NCBI RefSeq assembly: GCF_014200305.1
Contig: NZ_JACHBL010000001.1
Location: 310,001 to 374,000, forward strand
Direction: 5' to 3'
DNA length: 64,000 bases
DNA from: Neomicrococcus lactis
GTDB taxonomy: Bacteria; Actinomycetota; Actinomycetes; Actinomycetales; Micrococcaceae
Numbering within the stretch: the stretch's first letter is position 1; each line of letters opens with the position of its first letter. Below the pieces are notes generated by a model, which worked only from the letters and a program-made list of their open reading frames with translations, did no database searches and had not been told where the DNA came from. The translations under genes and the position numbers were made by a program. Positions 36,329-43,624 of this stretch are shown here, piece by piece.

Positions 36329-37402
36329 CTAAGCGTTCCGGTTGACCGCGGCTTCACCGAGGCCGCGCAATGCCGTGTGTGCGCGCTCGGGGATATCCAA
36401 GTCCTCGAGCGCAGCAAACGCTCTCGTGGAGAGCTGTTGAATGGAATTTTCGGTGGCTTCTTGAGCCCCCGATTCGATAAGAATTCGCGTCATATCCGCG
36501 ATTTCCGCGTCCGTGAGATCAGATGCACCCAAGCGATTCTGAATGAATTCCCGGTCTGCATCGCCTGAAAGCTGCACGCCGTGAGCAATTAACTCAGTAC
36601 GCTTGCCTTCCCTGAGATCGTCACCGCTCGGCTTGCCCGTGGTGGCGGGATCGCCAAAGACGCCCAGGAGGTCGTCGCGGAGCTGGAATGCTTCGCCGAG
36701 CGGAAGTGCGAACCGCGAATAACCTTCAAGCAGTTGTTCGTTTGCTCCGGCCAAAGAACCTCCCAAAAGAACGGGATTCTCTGCGGAGTATTTAGCCGAT
36801 TTGTAGCGAAGAATTGAGCGGGCTCGATCAAGCGCGGCGTCCGCCTCCCATACTGGACCGGCGTTTTCCTCGAGCACATCCAAGTACTGTCCGGCCATGA
36901 CTTGGAGTCGCATCTCATCGAAGATCGCGCGAGTGCGCGGTGGAACCTGAGAGATAGTGGCAAAGAGCTGTTCGCTCAAGGACAAGCACAAGTCACCGGC
37001 CAAAATTGCTGCTGATCCTCCGAAGCGTGCGGGATCCTTGTGCCACTGCTCGCGTGAATGCATCGCCTCAAAGCGACGGTGAACGCTGGGGTTTCCGCGT
37101 CGGGTATCAGATGCATCAATGAGATCGTCGTGAATCAATGCGGCGGTCTGGAACAACTCGAGCGAACCACCCAAGGTGAGAATTGCGGCGTCGTCGTCCT
37201 CTCCGCCCGCGCCAACGAATCCCCAGAAAGCCAGGGAAGCGCGCAACCGCTTACCGCCCGTGGCCAACTGAATGAGCGCATCCATGAGCTCAGTTGCATG
37301 TGGCGAGATGGCGTCGACGGTGGCACGCTGTTGCCCCAAGAACGCAGAAATGTGGTCATTGAGGGCGGCAATGTAGCGGGCATTGGGTGAAGAATCAGGC
37401 AC
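36329..37402 (-). CDS. Polyprenyl diphosphate synthase (GGPP-synthase type)
   Basis: The 357-residue trans-prenyltransferase has both aspartate-rich motifs: DDLID at 92-96 with downstream RRG, and DDLLGVFGD in the second half, together with GGKRLR at about 49-54. It chains isopentenyl diphosphate onto an allylic primer to make C15-C45 products used for quinones, carotenoids or carrier lipid. The chain length cannot be read from the sequence. The stop codons of this and the Rv2175c-like gene are adjacent (TAGCTA at 36326-36331). Confidence 0.9.
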   Translation of the reverse strand: MPDSSPNARYIAALNDHISAFLGQQRATVDAISPHATELMDALIQLATGGKRLRASLAFWGFVGAGGEDDDAAILTLGGSLELFQTAALIHDDLIDASDTRRGNPSVHRRFEAMHSREQWHKDPARFGGSAAILAGDLCLSLSEQLFATISQVPPRTRAIFDEMRLQVMAGQYLDVLEENAGPVWEADAALDRARSILRYKSAKYSAENPVLLGGSLAGANEQLLEGYSRFALPLGEAFQLRDDLLGVFGDPATTGKPSGDDLREGKRTELIAHGVQLSGDADREFIQNRLGASDLTDAEIADMTRILIESGAQEATENSIQQLSTRAFAALEDLDIPERAHTALRGLGEAAVNRNA

Positions 37403-37459
37403 CCATCCACTCTAGCTGTTTGCGCCAAGAGGACGCCCTTCTTGTCATCCACAGAATTA

Positions 37460-37497
37460 GAATGAATGTTCTATTGGGCCCAATTTTGAGCTACCAT
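37460..37497 (+). promoter_or_regulatory. dinB promoter region with LexA-box-like site
   Basis: GAATGAATGTTC (37460-37471) is one base from the actinobacterial LexA pattern GAAC-N4-GTTC. ATTGGGCCCAAT (37473-37484) is a perfect palindrome. TACCAT (37492-37497) ends 7 bases before the dinB ATG. The arrangement would let LexA cover the -35 region. Confidence 0.4.
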
Positions 37498-37504
37498 TCA
37501 ACAT

Positions 37505-38740
37505 ATGACTGAAGGGAATCACGGGAACGCTCACAGGAGGCAATCCGTGATCATGCACGTGGACATGGATGCGTTCTTCGTGTCCGTGGAAATCCTTCAC
37601 GACCCGAGCCTTGCGGGGCGCCCCGTCATTGTGGGGCATGATTCCATGCGCTCCGTGGTCCTGTCAGCGTCCTATGACTGCCGCGCGGTGGGAGTGCGTT
37701 CCGCTATGCCCGTCTCACGCGCGAAGCAACTGGCCCCGCATGCGCTCATTGTGGAGCCGAAGCATTGGTTATATGCAGAGGCCTCTGAGCAAGTGATGGC
37801 ACTGCTTCGCGAGATCACCCCACTCGTTGAACAAGTCAGCGTGGATGAAGCATTCCTGGATGTCACGGGTTCCATGCGCCGCCTTGGTAGACCGCGGGAA
37901 ATTGGTCAGCGAATCAGGGACGAGATTCAGCACCGCCTCAACCTTCCGTCCTCGGTGGGAATTGGACCCAATAAGTTTGTTGCCAAAATGGCGTCCACTC
38001 ACGCAAAGCCCAATGGTTTGCTCGAAGTGCCGCCGCGGGATGTCGTAGCTTTCTTGCAGAAGAAGCCCGTCCGTGCGCTTTGGGGAGTAGGCCCGAAAAC
38101 CGCAGAGACCCTCGAGCGTGTGGGAATCAAGACCGTTGAAGACCTTGCCCATACGCCGCGCGCCACCCTCACTAAGCTCTTGGGATCCTCGGGCGCTCAT
38201 CTTCATGACCTCTCCTGGGGAATTGACCATCGCACCATTCAGACGGGTCGCGAAGAGAAAAGTATTGGTGCTGAAGAGACCTTCGCGAAAGACGTGTGGG
38301 ATTTCGATTTCCTCGAAGCGGAAGTGCTGAAGCTGTCCTACAAAGTGGCTCGTCGTCTCAGAAACGCGTCACTTGTTGCCCGAGGAGTGACGCTCAAGCT
38401 CAAATATGCGGACTTTGTCACCGTTAGTCGGAGCGTCACCCTGGGCTCCGCCTCGAACTCGGCCACCGTTTTCGCTCAAGCGATCAATCAGCTGCTGATC
38501 AATGAGCGCCCCAAAATGCGGGCGGTCAGGCTCATTGGGGTGCGCTGCGATCACTTGTCTGATGACAGTGGAGAACGGCAATTCACCTTTGAGAGGTCTG
38601 ACAGTAATTGGCCGGCCATCGACGCCGTGGCGGATGCGATCGCTCAGAAATTCTCAGACGCCGTTCCTCTACCGGCAACTCTCTTGAAATCACCAGCCAA
38701 AGCACAGTCTCCGAGACTTCCACAAGACCCCTTGACATGA
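37505..38740 (+). CDS. dinB: DNA polymerase IV (Y family)
   Basis: The 411-residue translesion polymerase has the catalytic signatures HVDMDAFFVSVE near residue 20 and SVDEAFLD near residue 117. The fingers and little-finger regions follow (GIGPNKFVAKMAS, LWGVGPKTAE). It copies damaged templates and extends mismatched primers. The upstream site resembles a LexA box, in line with SOS control, and the start may be leaderless. Its TGA stop overlaps the ATG of a 28-codon open frame. Confidence 0.93.
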   Translation: MTEGNHGNAHRRQSVIMHVDMDAFFVSVEILHDPSLAGRPVIVGHDSMRSVVLSASYDCRAVGVRSAMPVSRAKQLAPHALIVEPKHWLYAEASEQVMALLREITPLVEQVSVDEAFLDVTGSMRRLGRPREIGQRIRDEIQHRLNLPSSVGIGPNKFVAKMASTHAKPNGLLEVPPRDVVAFLQKKPVRALWGVGPKTAETLERVGIKTVEDLAHTPRATLTKLLGSSGAHLHDLSWGIDHRTIQTGREEKSIGAEETFAKDVWDFDFLEAEVLKLSYKVARRLRNASLVARGVTLKLKYADFVTVSRSVTLGSASNSATVFAQAINQLLINERPKMRAVRLIGVRCDHLSDDSGERQFTFERSDSNWPAIDAVADAIAQKFSDAVPLPATLLKSPAKAQSPRLPQDPLT

Positions 38741-38823
38741 CTAAAGTGGAAGTCCAAGAAGTTTTCATTTCGGGGAAGAAATGGAAGCTAACTTGGGAAC
38801 AAAAAGCAGCTCTAAGTCGTTAG
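38737..38823 (+). CDS. Possible 28-codon small ORF coupled to dinB
   Basis: ATGA joins the dinB stop to a frame of 28 codons that begins MTKVEVQEVF and ends EQKAALSR before TAG. It is lysine-rich and of lower GC than dinB. There is no ribosome binding site of its own, so it would rely on coupling. I cannot assign a family; it may be a degraded remnant. Confidence 0.25.
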   Translation: MTKVEVQEVFISGKKWKLTWEQKAALSR

Positions 38824-38852
38824 TAGTTACAAGGGTTGCCGCCATGATTGTC

Positions 38853-38892
38853 GTCAATCGATATTGACAAAATAGACTTACATTTAAAGATT
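38853..38892 (+). promoter_or_regulatory. Promoter and inverted repeat before the DUF3040 gene
   Basis: TTGACA at 38864-38869 is followed 16-17 bases later by AAAGAT. GTCAAT-CGAT-ATTGAC (38853-38868) is an inverted repeat that overlaps the -35, a typical operator position. Confidence 0.4.
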
Positions 38893-38916
38893 TCAGATTT
38901 AGAACGGGGGATGGCA

Positions 38917-39297
38917 ATGCCGCTGTCGGAACATGAGCAGAAACTGCTCGAACAGCTCGAGAAGCAGCTAAATGCCGACCACGAGTTCACTTCCTCCTTT
39001 GAGTCCGCTTCGACAACTGGCGGATTCTCACCCCGGAACCTAGTACTCGGTGCAATTGGCGCTGTGGTGAGCATTGTGATCTTGCTACTTGGTATCAATC
39101 TGCAGTTGATCATTGTTGGCGTGCTGGGCTTCTTGCTCATGTGCGCCTCTGTATATTTCGCAGTATCGAAGCCTAAGAACGCCACCACGGTGTCTGCAGT
39201 GAAGCAGCCTGCCACGGCCGGCGGCAAGGTTAAGCGTCAAGGATCCTTCTTGCAGGACCTTGAGAAGAAGTGGGACGAACGAGGTCGCGACCTCTAA
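38917..39297 (+). CDS. DUF3040 membrane protein
   Basis: The start at 38917 gives the classic DUF3040 N terminus MPLSEHEQKLLEQLE, placed six bases after GGGGG. The 126-residue protein has two adjacent membrane segments (about 48-68 and 71-90) between a short helical N terminus and a basic cytoplasmic tail. This family lies upstream of mraZ in many actinobacteria and has no proven function. A perfect terminator follows. Confidence 0.85.
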   Translation: MPLSEHEQKLLEQLEKQLNADHEFTSSFESASTTGGFSPRNLVLGAIGAVVSIVILLLGINLQLIIVGVLGFLLMCASVYFAVSKPKNATTVSAVKQPATAGGKVKRQGSFLQDLEKKWDERGRDL

Positions 39298-39337
39298 GCG
39301 CTTATCGCCGCAGCATCCTGATCCTGCGGCCCAGACG

Positions 39338-39366
39338 GAAGAACCGAGTCATTGACTCGGTTCTTC
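39338..39366 (+). terminator. Rho-independent terminator after the DUF3040 gene
   Basis: GAAGAACCGAGTC, loop ATT, GACTCGGTTCTTC forms a perfect 13-bp stem followed by TTCGTT. Confidence 0.85.
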
Positions 39367-39378
39367 TTCGTTAAAGGA

Positions 39379-39397
39379 CGGTGGAGGAAGGTGGGGG
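39379..39397 (+). promoter_or_regulatory. GTGG cluster 1 (MraZ-box-like), left of the IS
   Basis: GTGG occurs at 39381 and 39391 on the plus strand, 10 bp apart. The cluster is the inverted counterpart of the one at 40727-40746 on the other side of the IS. Confidence 0.4.
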
Positions 39398-39401
39398 ATT
39401 A
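39394..39401. repeat. Target site duplication, left copy
   Basis: GGGGATTA abuts the left inverted repeat and is repeated exactly at 40705-40712. Confidence 0.92.
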
Positions 39402-39428
39402 GGGTTATAGGACATAAATGTGTGTCTG
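39402..39428. repeat. IS left terminal inverted repeat
   Basis: The 27-bp sequence starts GGGTTATAGGACAT and ends GTGTGTCTG. It matches the reverse complement of 40678-40704 except for a few bases at the centre. Confidence 0.9.
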
Positions 39429-39444
39429 GGTCGGGCGTGTCTTT

Positions 39445-40605
39445 TTAGGAGGCGCGGCCGGCCCATCCTTTTCGGTGCCAGAGTCCTTCGTTTGCGTTGA
39501 GTCCTGTTCCGAGTTCTGCGGGTCCGATGTGTTCCTCGATTTCTTGCGTGTAGGCGACGGGCTCGTAGTGTTCTTTTTTGATGAGTTGGTGGGCTGGTGC
39601 TGGGTTCTGGGAGTGCTTGTAGAGGAACCATTCCACGGCTCGTTTAGCGTGCTCAGGGGTCAGTCCGCGATGGTTGCGTAGAAGATTGCGTAGCTGCGCG
39701 TTGATGCCTCCTTCGATCCTGTTCGTTGTTGATGAGGCGTTCCGTGAGCGGTGCTCGTCTTTGAGATAGGTGAACAGGACTTCTTGTTGGCTGGCGCGCT
39801 CGAGGAGTTGGTAGGCCTTGCGTAGCCGGTCGTGTGTGAACCACCAGCGCTGGTGCGGCCTCACGCTTTGCGGCAGCGAACCACGGTGGTGCGAACGGTA
39901 GGTTTTCTCGTTCAGCATCTGGTGATGTTTTCCGTGCCACTGGTTGAGTGCAAGTAGCCATGCACGCGCTTGATCCTGGCTCGTGATCCGTGTCAGGGCA
40001 AGGGAAATAGCCCGTAGTTCGCGGCCCGCGGTCGTGCGGGGGCGCATCGTGATCAGCACGCGCACGTTGCGTTGAATATGCACCAGGCAGCGTTGAACAG
40101 GGGTCTCGGGCCAGCAATGTTTCAGCGCGGATGCCAGCCCGGAACCACCATCAATCACGACCAAATCTGGTGCGGGGAAACGAGTTAGGAGCTGTTCCCA
40201 CGCCACGCGTTTTTCCGTGTCACACCATTGATAACCGATGACGTGTTCGCCAGCGATCGCGATCAAGCAACACCAGGAACCGAGATAGATGCCGTCGAGC
40301 TGGACTTCCGGATAGATCTCTCCGGTGACCTCGATCGCGGGAGTAATGTTCCAGCACCAGTGTGTGGAGCGACGAAACGAGCGTGGATCCACGCCCTGAG
40401 CGACTTGGGATTGAGTCTTGTTTCCCAGCAGCCATTCCAGGAATCGGGAGAGCTCGTGGCGTCGACGCACGTCGACGCGTTGTATCCGTTCAGAACTACT
40501 CGCGCCACACGATTTACAGCGATACCTGGTAGCTCCAGCACTCGTGGAACCGTTCCTTTTCAGCCCGCCACCACACAGGACGCATAAACGCTCGTTGTCA
40601 ACCAC
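39445..40605 (-). CDS. IS1249-like transposase, IS256 family
   Basis: The 386-residue product starts with GTG. It has an N-terminal zinc ribbon (CVLCGGG then CKSCG, about 8-34), a helix-turn-helix region, and a DDE catalytic core. The likely catalytic residues are Asp in QLDGIYLG (about 103), Asp in LVVIDGGSGL (about 150) and Glu in NRIEGGINAQLR. The CxxC-ribbon transposases of the IS1249 group are common in corynebacteria and relatives. The frame is intact, so the element may be active. Confidence 0.92.
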   Translation of the reverse strand: MVDNERLCVLCGGGLKRNGSTSAGATRYRCKSCGASSSERIQRVDVRRRHELSRFLEWLLGNKTQSQVAQGVDPRSFRRSTHWCWNITPAIEVTGEIYPEVQLDGIYLGSWCCLIAIAGEHVIGYQWCDTEKRVAWEQLLTRFPAPDLVVIDGGSGLASALKHCWPETPVQRCLVHIQRNVRVLITMRPRTTAGRELRAISLALTRITSQDQARAWLLALNQWHGKHHQMLNEKTYRSHHRGSLPQSVRPHQRWWFTHDRLRKAYQLLERASQQEVLFTYLKDEHRSRNASSTTNRIEGGINAQLRNLLRNHRGLTPEHAKRAVEWFLYKHSQNPAPAHQLIKKEHYEPVAYTQEIEEHIGPAELGTGLNANEGLWHRKGWAGRAS

Positions 40606-40677
40606 GCTTCCCGAATAAACAACGAAAAGTATGCCAACACCCGTTTAGCCGCGCCGATAAAGGCAACCAAGCCCCAT

Positions 40678-40704
40678 CAGACACACTTTAATGTCCTATA
40701 ACCC
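40678..40704. repeat. IS right terminal inverted repeat
   Basis: The sequence begins CAGACACAC and ends ATGTCCTATAACCC, mirroring the left end. Confidence 0.9.
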
Positions 40705-40712
40705 GGGGATTA
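40705..40712. repeat. Target site duplication, right copy
   Basis: GGGGATTA directly follows the right inverted repeat and is identical to 39394-39401. Confidence 0.92.
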
Positions 40713-40726
40713 GCCCATCCCAGGAC

Positions 40727-40746
40727 ACTCCACTTTCCTCCACCGC
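40727..40746 (-). promoter_or_regulatory. GTGG cluster 2 (MraZ-box-like), right of the IS
   Basis: On the minus strand GTGG occurs twice 10 bp apart (CCAC at 40730 and 40740). With cluster 1 it forms a 15-bp inverted repeat with one mismatch that was split by the IS. Confidence 0.4.
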
Positions 40747-40830
40747 CCTGTGCTCGGGCCAGGTTCGGCCCGTTGAAGAGGCAAAATCAGCATTTCTGCG
40801 GCTCGCCAGGCGCCAAAGTCGCCAAAATCC

Positions 40831-40859
40831 CTCCACTTTGCCCCCACCCTGCATCCACC
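40831..40859 (-). promoter_or_regulatory. GTGG cluster 3 (MraZ-box-like)
   Basis: CCAC occurs at 40833, 40844 and 40855, that is three GTGG boxes on the minus strand with 11-bp spacing. Confidence 0.4.
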
Positions 40860-40923
40860 GCGTGATTCCGCGGATGTTCAGGAACTTGCCAGAAAAAAAC
40901 GGTGTTTCGCATCTCGTTTCGCG

Positions 40924-40951
40924 TTGACAGGGGAGTGATGTGGAGTAAAGT
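40924..40951 (+). promoter_or_regulatory. mraZ promoter
   Basis: TTGACA (40924-40929), a 16-base spacer and TAAAGT (40946-40951) form a good housekeeping promoter. It lies inside the phased GGAG array, which fits autorepression by MraZ. Confidence 0.6.
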
Positions 40952-40980
40952 GGAGGACGTAGGAGGAACTAGGAGCCAAG
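40931..40980 (+). promoter_or_regulatory. Five phased NGGAG repeats: candidate MraZ operator
   Basis: GGGAG, TGGAG, TGGAG, AGGAG and AGGAG begin at 40931, 40941, 40951, 40961 and 40971, exactly one helical turn apart. MraZ of other bacteria binds tandem TGGGN boxes spaced by 10 bp upstream of its own gene. The array overlaps the -10 and the expected transcription start. Confidence 0.6.
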
Positions 40981-41015
40981 AAGAGAAAACCCTCTCCCGA
41001 GCGAAGGCGGTGCAT

Positions 41016-41447
41016 ATGTTCTTAGGGACGTATACCCCGCGCCTTGACGAGAAAGGGCGGCTCATCCTTCCGGCGAAGTATCGGGACGAGCTTGAAGCTG
41101 GACTGGTGCTAACACGAGGGCAAGAACGGTGCATCTACGTGTTTAGCGCTTCCGAGTTTGAGCGAGTACATGAGCAAATGCGCGCAGCGCCTTTGTCTTC
41201 ACGTCAGGCCCGCGACTACATCCGCGTCTTCCTATCTGGTGCTTCTGACGAAGTTCCAGACAAGCAAGGCCGAATCACTATCCCCCCGGCACTGCGTACT
41301 TACGCAGGACTGGACCGCGACGTGACCGTAATTGGGGCGGGCACTCGCGTTGAGATTTGGGATTCGGCTTCGTGGGACAAGTACTTGGAGGATCAGGAGA
41401 ATTCGTTCTCCGAAACTGACGAGGACGTGCTCCCAGGCATTTTTTAG
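41016..41447 (+). CDS. mraZ: Transcriptional regulator MraZ
   Basis: The ATG at 41016 gives 143 residues with the invariant [22 protein letters not shown] start (residues 1-22) and a second AbrB-like half ([13 protein letters not shown]). MraZ is a nucleoid-associated repressor that binds boxes before the division cluster. The 50-bp phased array upstream is its likely operator. It is the first gene of the cluster; a structured leader separates it from rsmH. Confidence 0.95.
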   Translation: MFLGTYTPRLDEKGRLILPAKYRDELEAGLVLTRGQERCIYVFSASEFERVHEQMRAAPLSSRQARDYIRVFLSGASDEVPDKQGRITIPPALRTYAGLDRDVTVIGAGTRVEIWDSASWDKYLEDQENSFSETDEDVLPGIF

Positions 41448-41462
41448 ATCGCTGTTGAGAAA

Positions 41463-41572
41463 CACCGATCCTCAGGGCCGATCGGTGCAGCTGGGTCTCC
41501 AGCCGCTCTGCTACAGCCTGACCTCACTTCCCCGGGGCCAGGAATATGCACTGCGGAGGGGGACCCAGTTGC
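41463..41572 (+). ncRNA. Structured leader before rsmH, candidate mraW RNA motif
   Basis: CACCGATC (41463-41470) pairs with GATCGGTG (41480-41487). A long-range stem follows: GCAGCTGGGTC (41487-41497) pairs over 11 positions with GACCCAGTTGC (41562-41572), one pair being G-T. Inside it are CCGC/GCGG and CCTG/CCAGG helices around CCCCGGGG. A conserved RNA called the mraW motif has been described at this place in actinobacteria; I have not compared it with the model. Confidence 0.55.
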
Positions 41573-41685
41573 ATCGAAAGACCAAATCTTTAATCTTCAC
41601 GTAAATCAAATCTTTAGCAGTAATCCACAACTTCAGCAGTACAAGCAACGCTTAGCGGACACGCATTCAGGGAACGGGGGCCGCC

Positions 41686-42732
41686 TTGACGAACGACAAC
41701 GCCGAGAACGGTTTCTTAGCTGACCGTGCGGACGCAGCGGATGCGTTGACGCCGAAGAAGACTGCTGATCGCCACTTTCCAGTTCTCCTTGAACGCTGCG
41801 TCTCACTTTTTGCTGAGTCGGTAGAAAACGCTCGCGCGCAGAAGCGCCAACCAATCCTCGTGGACTGCACGTTGGGAATGGGCGGTCACTCGGAAGCGAT
41901 GCTTGAGCGCTACCCGGACGCAATGCTCATTGGTATTGATCGCGACACCATGGCGCTTTCCTTGGCGGGGGAGCGGCTCAAGAAGTTCGAAGACCGCACC
42001 CACCTTGTCCATGCCGTGTACAACGAGATCGCAGACGTCGTTCGCGACCTCGGATTGCCCGGCGTCGATGGCGTGCTCTTTGACCTCGGCGTTTCCAGCC
42101 TTCAGCTTGATGAGCGCGAGCGCGGCTTCGCGTACTCCTTTGACGCTCCTTTGGACATGCGCATGGACCGCACTGAGGGAACTACCGCAGCTGACCTCGT
42201 CAACACGCTGGATGAGTCAGAGCTCGTTCGCATTCTGCGTGTCTACGGCGAAGAGAAGTTTGCGGGACGCATCGCTAAGTCCATCGTGACTGATCGGGCA
42301 ACGAAGCCCTTCACCACTACGGGCGAACTCGTGGAATCCATCCGCAAGGTGGTTCCTGCTGGCGCTGCCCGTACCGCCGGTCACCCGGCGAAGCGCACCT
42401 TCCAAGCGCTACGGATCGCTGTCAATGAAGAACTCGATGTTCTCGAGGAAGCCATCCCGGCATCCATGGACGTGCTGAACGTCGGCGGACGCGTGGTGGT
42501 CATGAGCTACCACTCGCTCGAAGACAAGATCACCAAGAAGTTCTTCGCAGCTGCCGCCAAGTCTTCCGCCCCCGCCGGCTTCCCTGTGGAGCTTGAGGAA
42601 CACAAAGCCCGGTTCAAGACCATCACTCGTGGAACTGAACAACCCACCGAACTCGAAATCGCCGAAAACCCTCGCGCGGCATCTGCCCGACTCCGCGCAA
42701 CCGAGCGCACACTTCCCAGGAGCTCGTCATGA
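41686..42732 (+). CDS. rsmH: 16S rRNA (cytosine-1402-N4)-methyltransferase
   Basis: The 348-residue protein has the SAM-binding segments [15 protein letters not shown] and [11 protein letters not shown]. The family motifs [27 protein letters not shown] (in parts at about 135-165), [15 protein letters not shown] and [11 protein letters not shown] are also present. It methylates C1402 in the ribosomal P site. The start is TTG at 41686 after GGAACGGGGG, as no in-frame ATG is available. It overlaps ftsL by four bases (ATGA). Confidence 0.95.
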   Translation: MTNDNAENGFLADRADAADALTPKKTADRHFPVLLERCVSLFAESVENARAQKRQPILVDCTLGMGGHSEAMLERYPDAMLIGIDRDTMALSLAGERLKKFEDRTHLVHAVYNEIADVVRDLGLPGVDGVLFDLGVSSLQLDERERGFAYSFDAPLDMRMDRTEGTTAADLVNTLDESELVRILRVYGEEKFAGRIAKSIVTDRATKPFTTTGELVESIRKVVPAGAARTAGHPAKRTFQALRIAVNEELDVLEEAIPASMDVLNVGGRVVVMSYHSLEDKITKKFFAAAAKSSAPAGFPVELEEHKARFKTITRGTEQPTELEIAENPRAASARLRATERTLPRSSS

Positions 42733-43541
42733 GTGCATCAGCATTGGCCCAAGAATTTCTCGCAACCAAACCGGATACCGCGCGGGTCAAGCGCCCCGTC
42801 ACCGAGCGTCGTCGTATTCCGCTATCGGTGGTTCCGAACGTATCTCCGCAGCGCCGTGGGCGCATTGCCATGTTCCTGGGGTTGATTCTTGCTGCCGCTT
42901 TGGCTGCGGTGTTGGTGCTGAACATTACGGTGTCGAACGGCCAGTACGACGTCGTCAAGTTGCGTGGCGAGGAAACCATCCTGTCCCAGCAGAATGAGTC
43001 CCTCCGCCAGCAGGTTGATTACTTGCAGGCTCCTCAGAATCTTGCGGCTTCCGCGGCGAAGCTTGGCATGGTTTCTCCTGGTACGACGGCGACCATCGAT
43101 TTGACGCAGGGCAAGGTCTTCGGATCCACCACTGCTGCCACGTCGGAGACGCAAGTGGGCCAGCTCGTCGCTTTGCCGGAGAACCCGGTCACGGTTGCTC
43201 CTGGCACGATAGATCCTGCGAAGGCCGCTCCTGCTGATGCAGCAGAGCCAGAGCAGGACGTCACTCCTGAGCAGGCTGCTGAACCAGAAATGCCAGTTCC
43301 GGCTCAGGCTGAAGCAGGCGACGCTGGCGAGGCATCGGCTTCGGAATTCAACTCGGCTGACAATGCTCCAGAAGCTGGCACGGAAACGAACCAGCAGGCA
43401 ACGGAGCAGTCCACCACGGAAGAATCTGCAACGGCCAAGTCCGAAACGGACTCTGCCAAGCAGGCAACCGCGCGCCCAAAGTTTGACAAGAAGTCGCTCA
43501 ACGGCGGGTCAATTCCGGCCCCTTCCGTCACTGAACCGTAA
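42729..43541 (+). CDS. ftsL: FtsL-like division protein with long acidic C-terminal tail
   Basis: The 270-residue protein has a basic N-terminal segment, one membrane helix (about 46-66) and a short coiled coil (about 75-110), as in FtsL/DivIC proteins that bridge FtsQ and FtsI. About 140 residues follow that are rich in Ala, Glu, Pro and Thr and look disordered. Typical FtsL is near 100-150 residues, so the tail is unusual. Assignment rests on position and topology more than on sequence. Confidence 0.75.
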   Translation: MSASALAQEFLATKPDTARVKRPVTERRRIPLSVVPNVSPQRRGRIAMFLGLILAAALAAVLVLNITVSNGQYDVVKLRGEETILSQQNESLRQQVDYLQAPQNLAASAAKLGMVSPGTTATIDLTQGKVFGSTTAATSETQVGQLVALPENPVTVAPGTIDPAKAAPADAAEPEQDVTPEQAAEPEMPVPAQAEAGDAGEASASEFNSADNAPEAGTETNQQATEQSTTEESATAKSETDSAKQATARPKFDKKSLNGGSIPAPSVTEP

Positions 43542-43624
43542 AGTCGACTACGTGCGGTAGCCATCCACGACACTCGCCCCTGGAGTGGTACCACATCCAC
43601 GAAAATCACTACTAGGAGCACTCC

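Larger units (their letters stand above)
39402..40704 (-). mobile_element. Complete IS1249-like insertion sequence (IS256 family), 1,303 bp
   Basis: The element is bounded by 27-bp imperfect inverted repeats: left 39402-39428 beginning GGGTTATAGGACAT and right 40678-40704 ending ATGTCCTATAACCC. The tips GGGTTATAGGACAT and GTGTGTCTG are shared. A perfect 8-bp target duplication GGGGATTA flanks it. It carries one intact transposase gene. It is inserted between the DUF3040 terminator and the mraZ promoter without breaking a gene. Confidence 0.93.
40713..41015. other. Non-coding region between the IS and mraZ
   Basis: These 303 bases hold no convincing gene. They contain GTGG clusters on the minus strand (40727-40746 and 40831-40859), a phased cluster on the plus strand (40931-40980) and the mraZ promoter. 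The middle part (about 40750-40820) shows nothing I can name. Confidence 0.6.

Noticed and set aside
39402-40704. Composite transposon or genomic island around the IS
   Set aside because: Only one IS copy is present and the flanking genes are standard division-cluster neighbours with normal codon use.
43588-43604. Small CACTC/GAGTG hairpin between ftsL and ftsI
   Set aside because: The stem has only five pairs and no T run; it is too weak to call a terminator.
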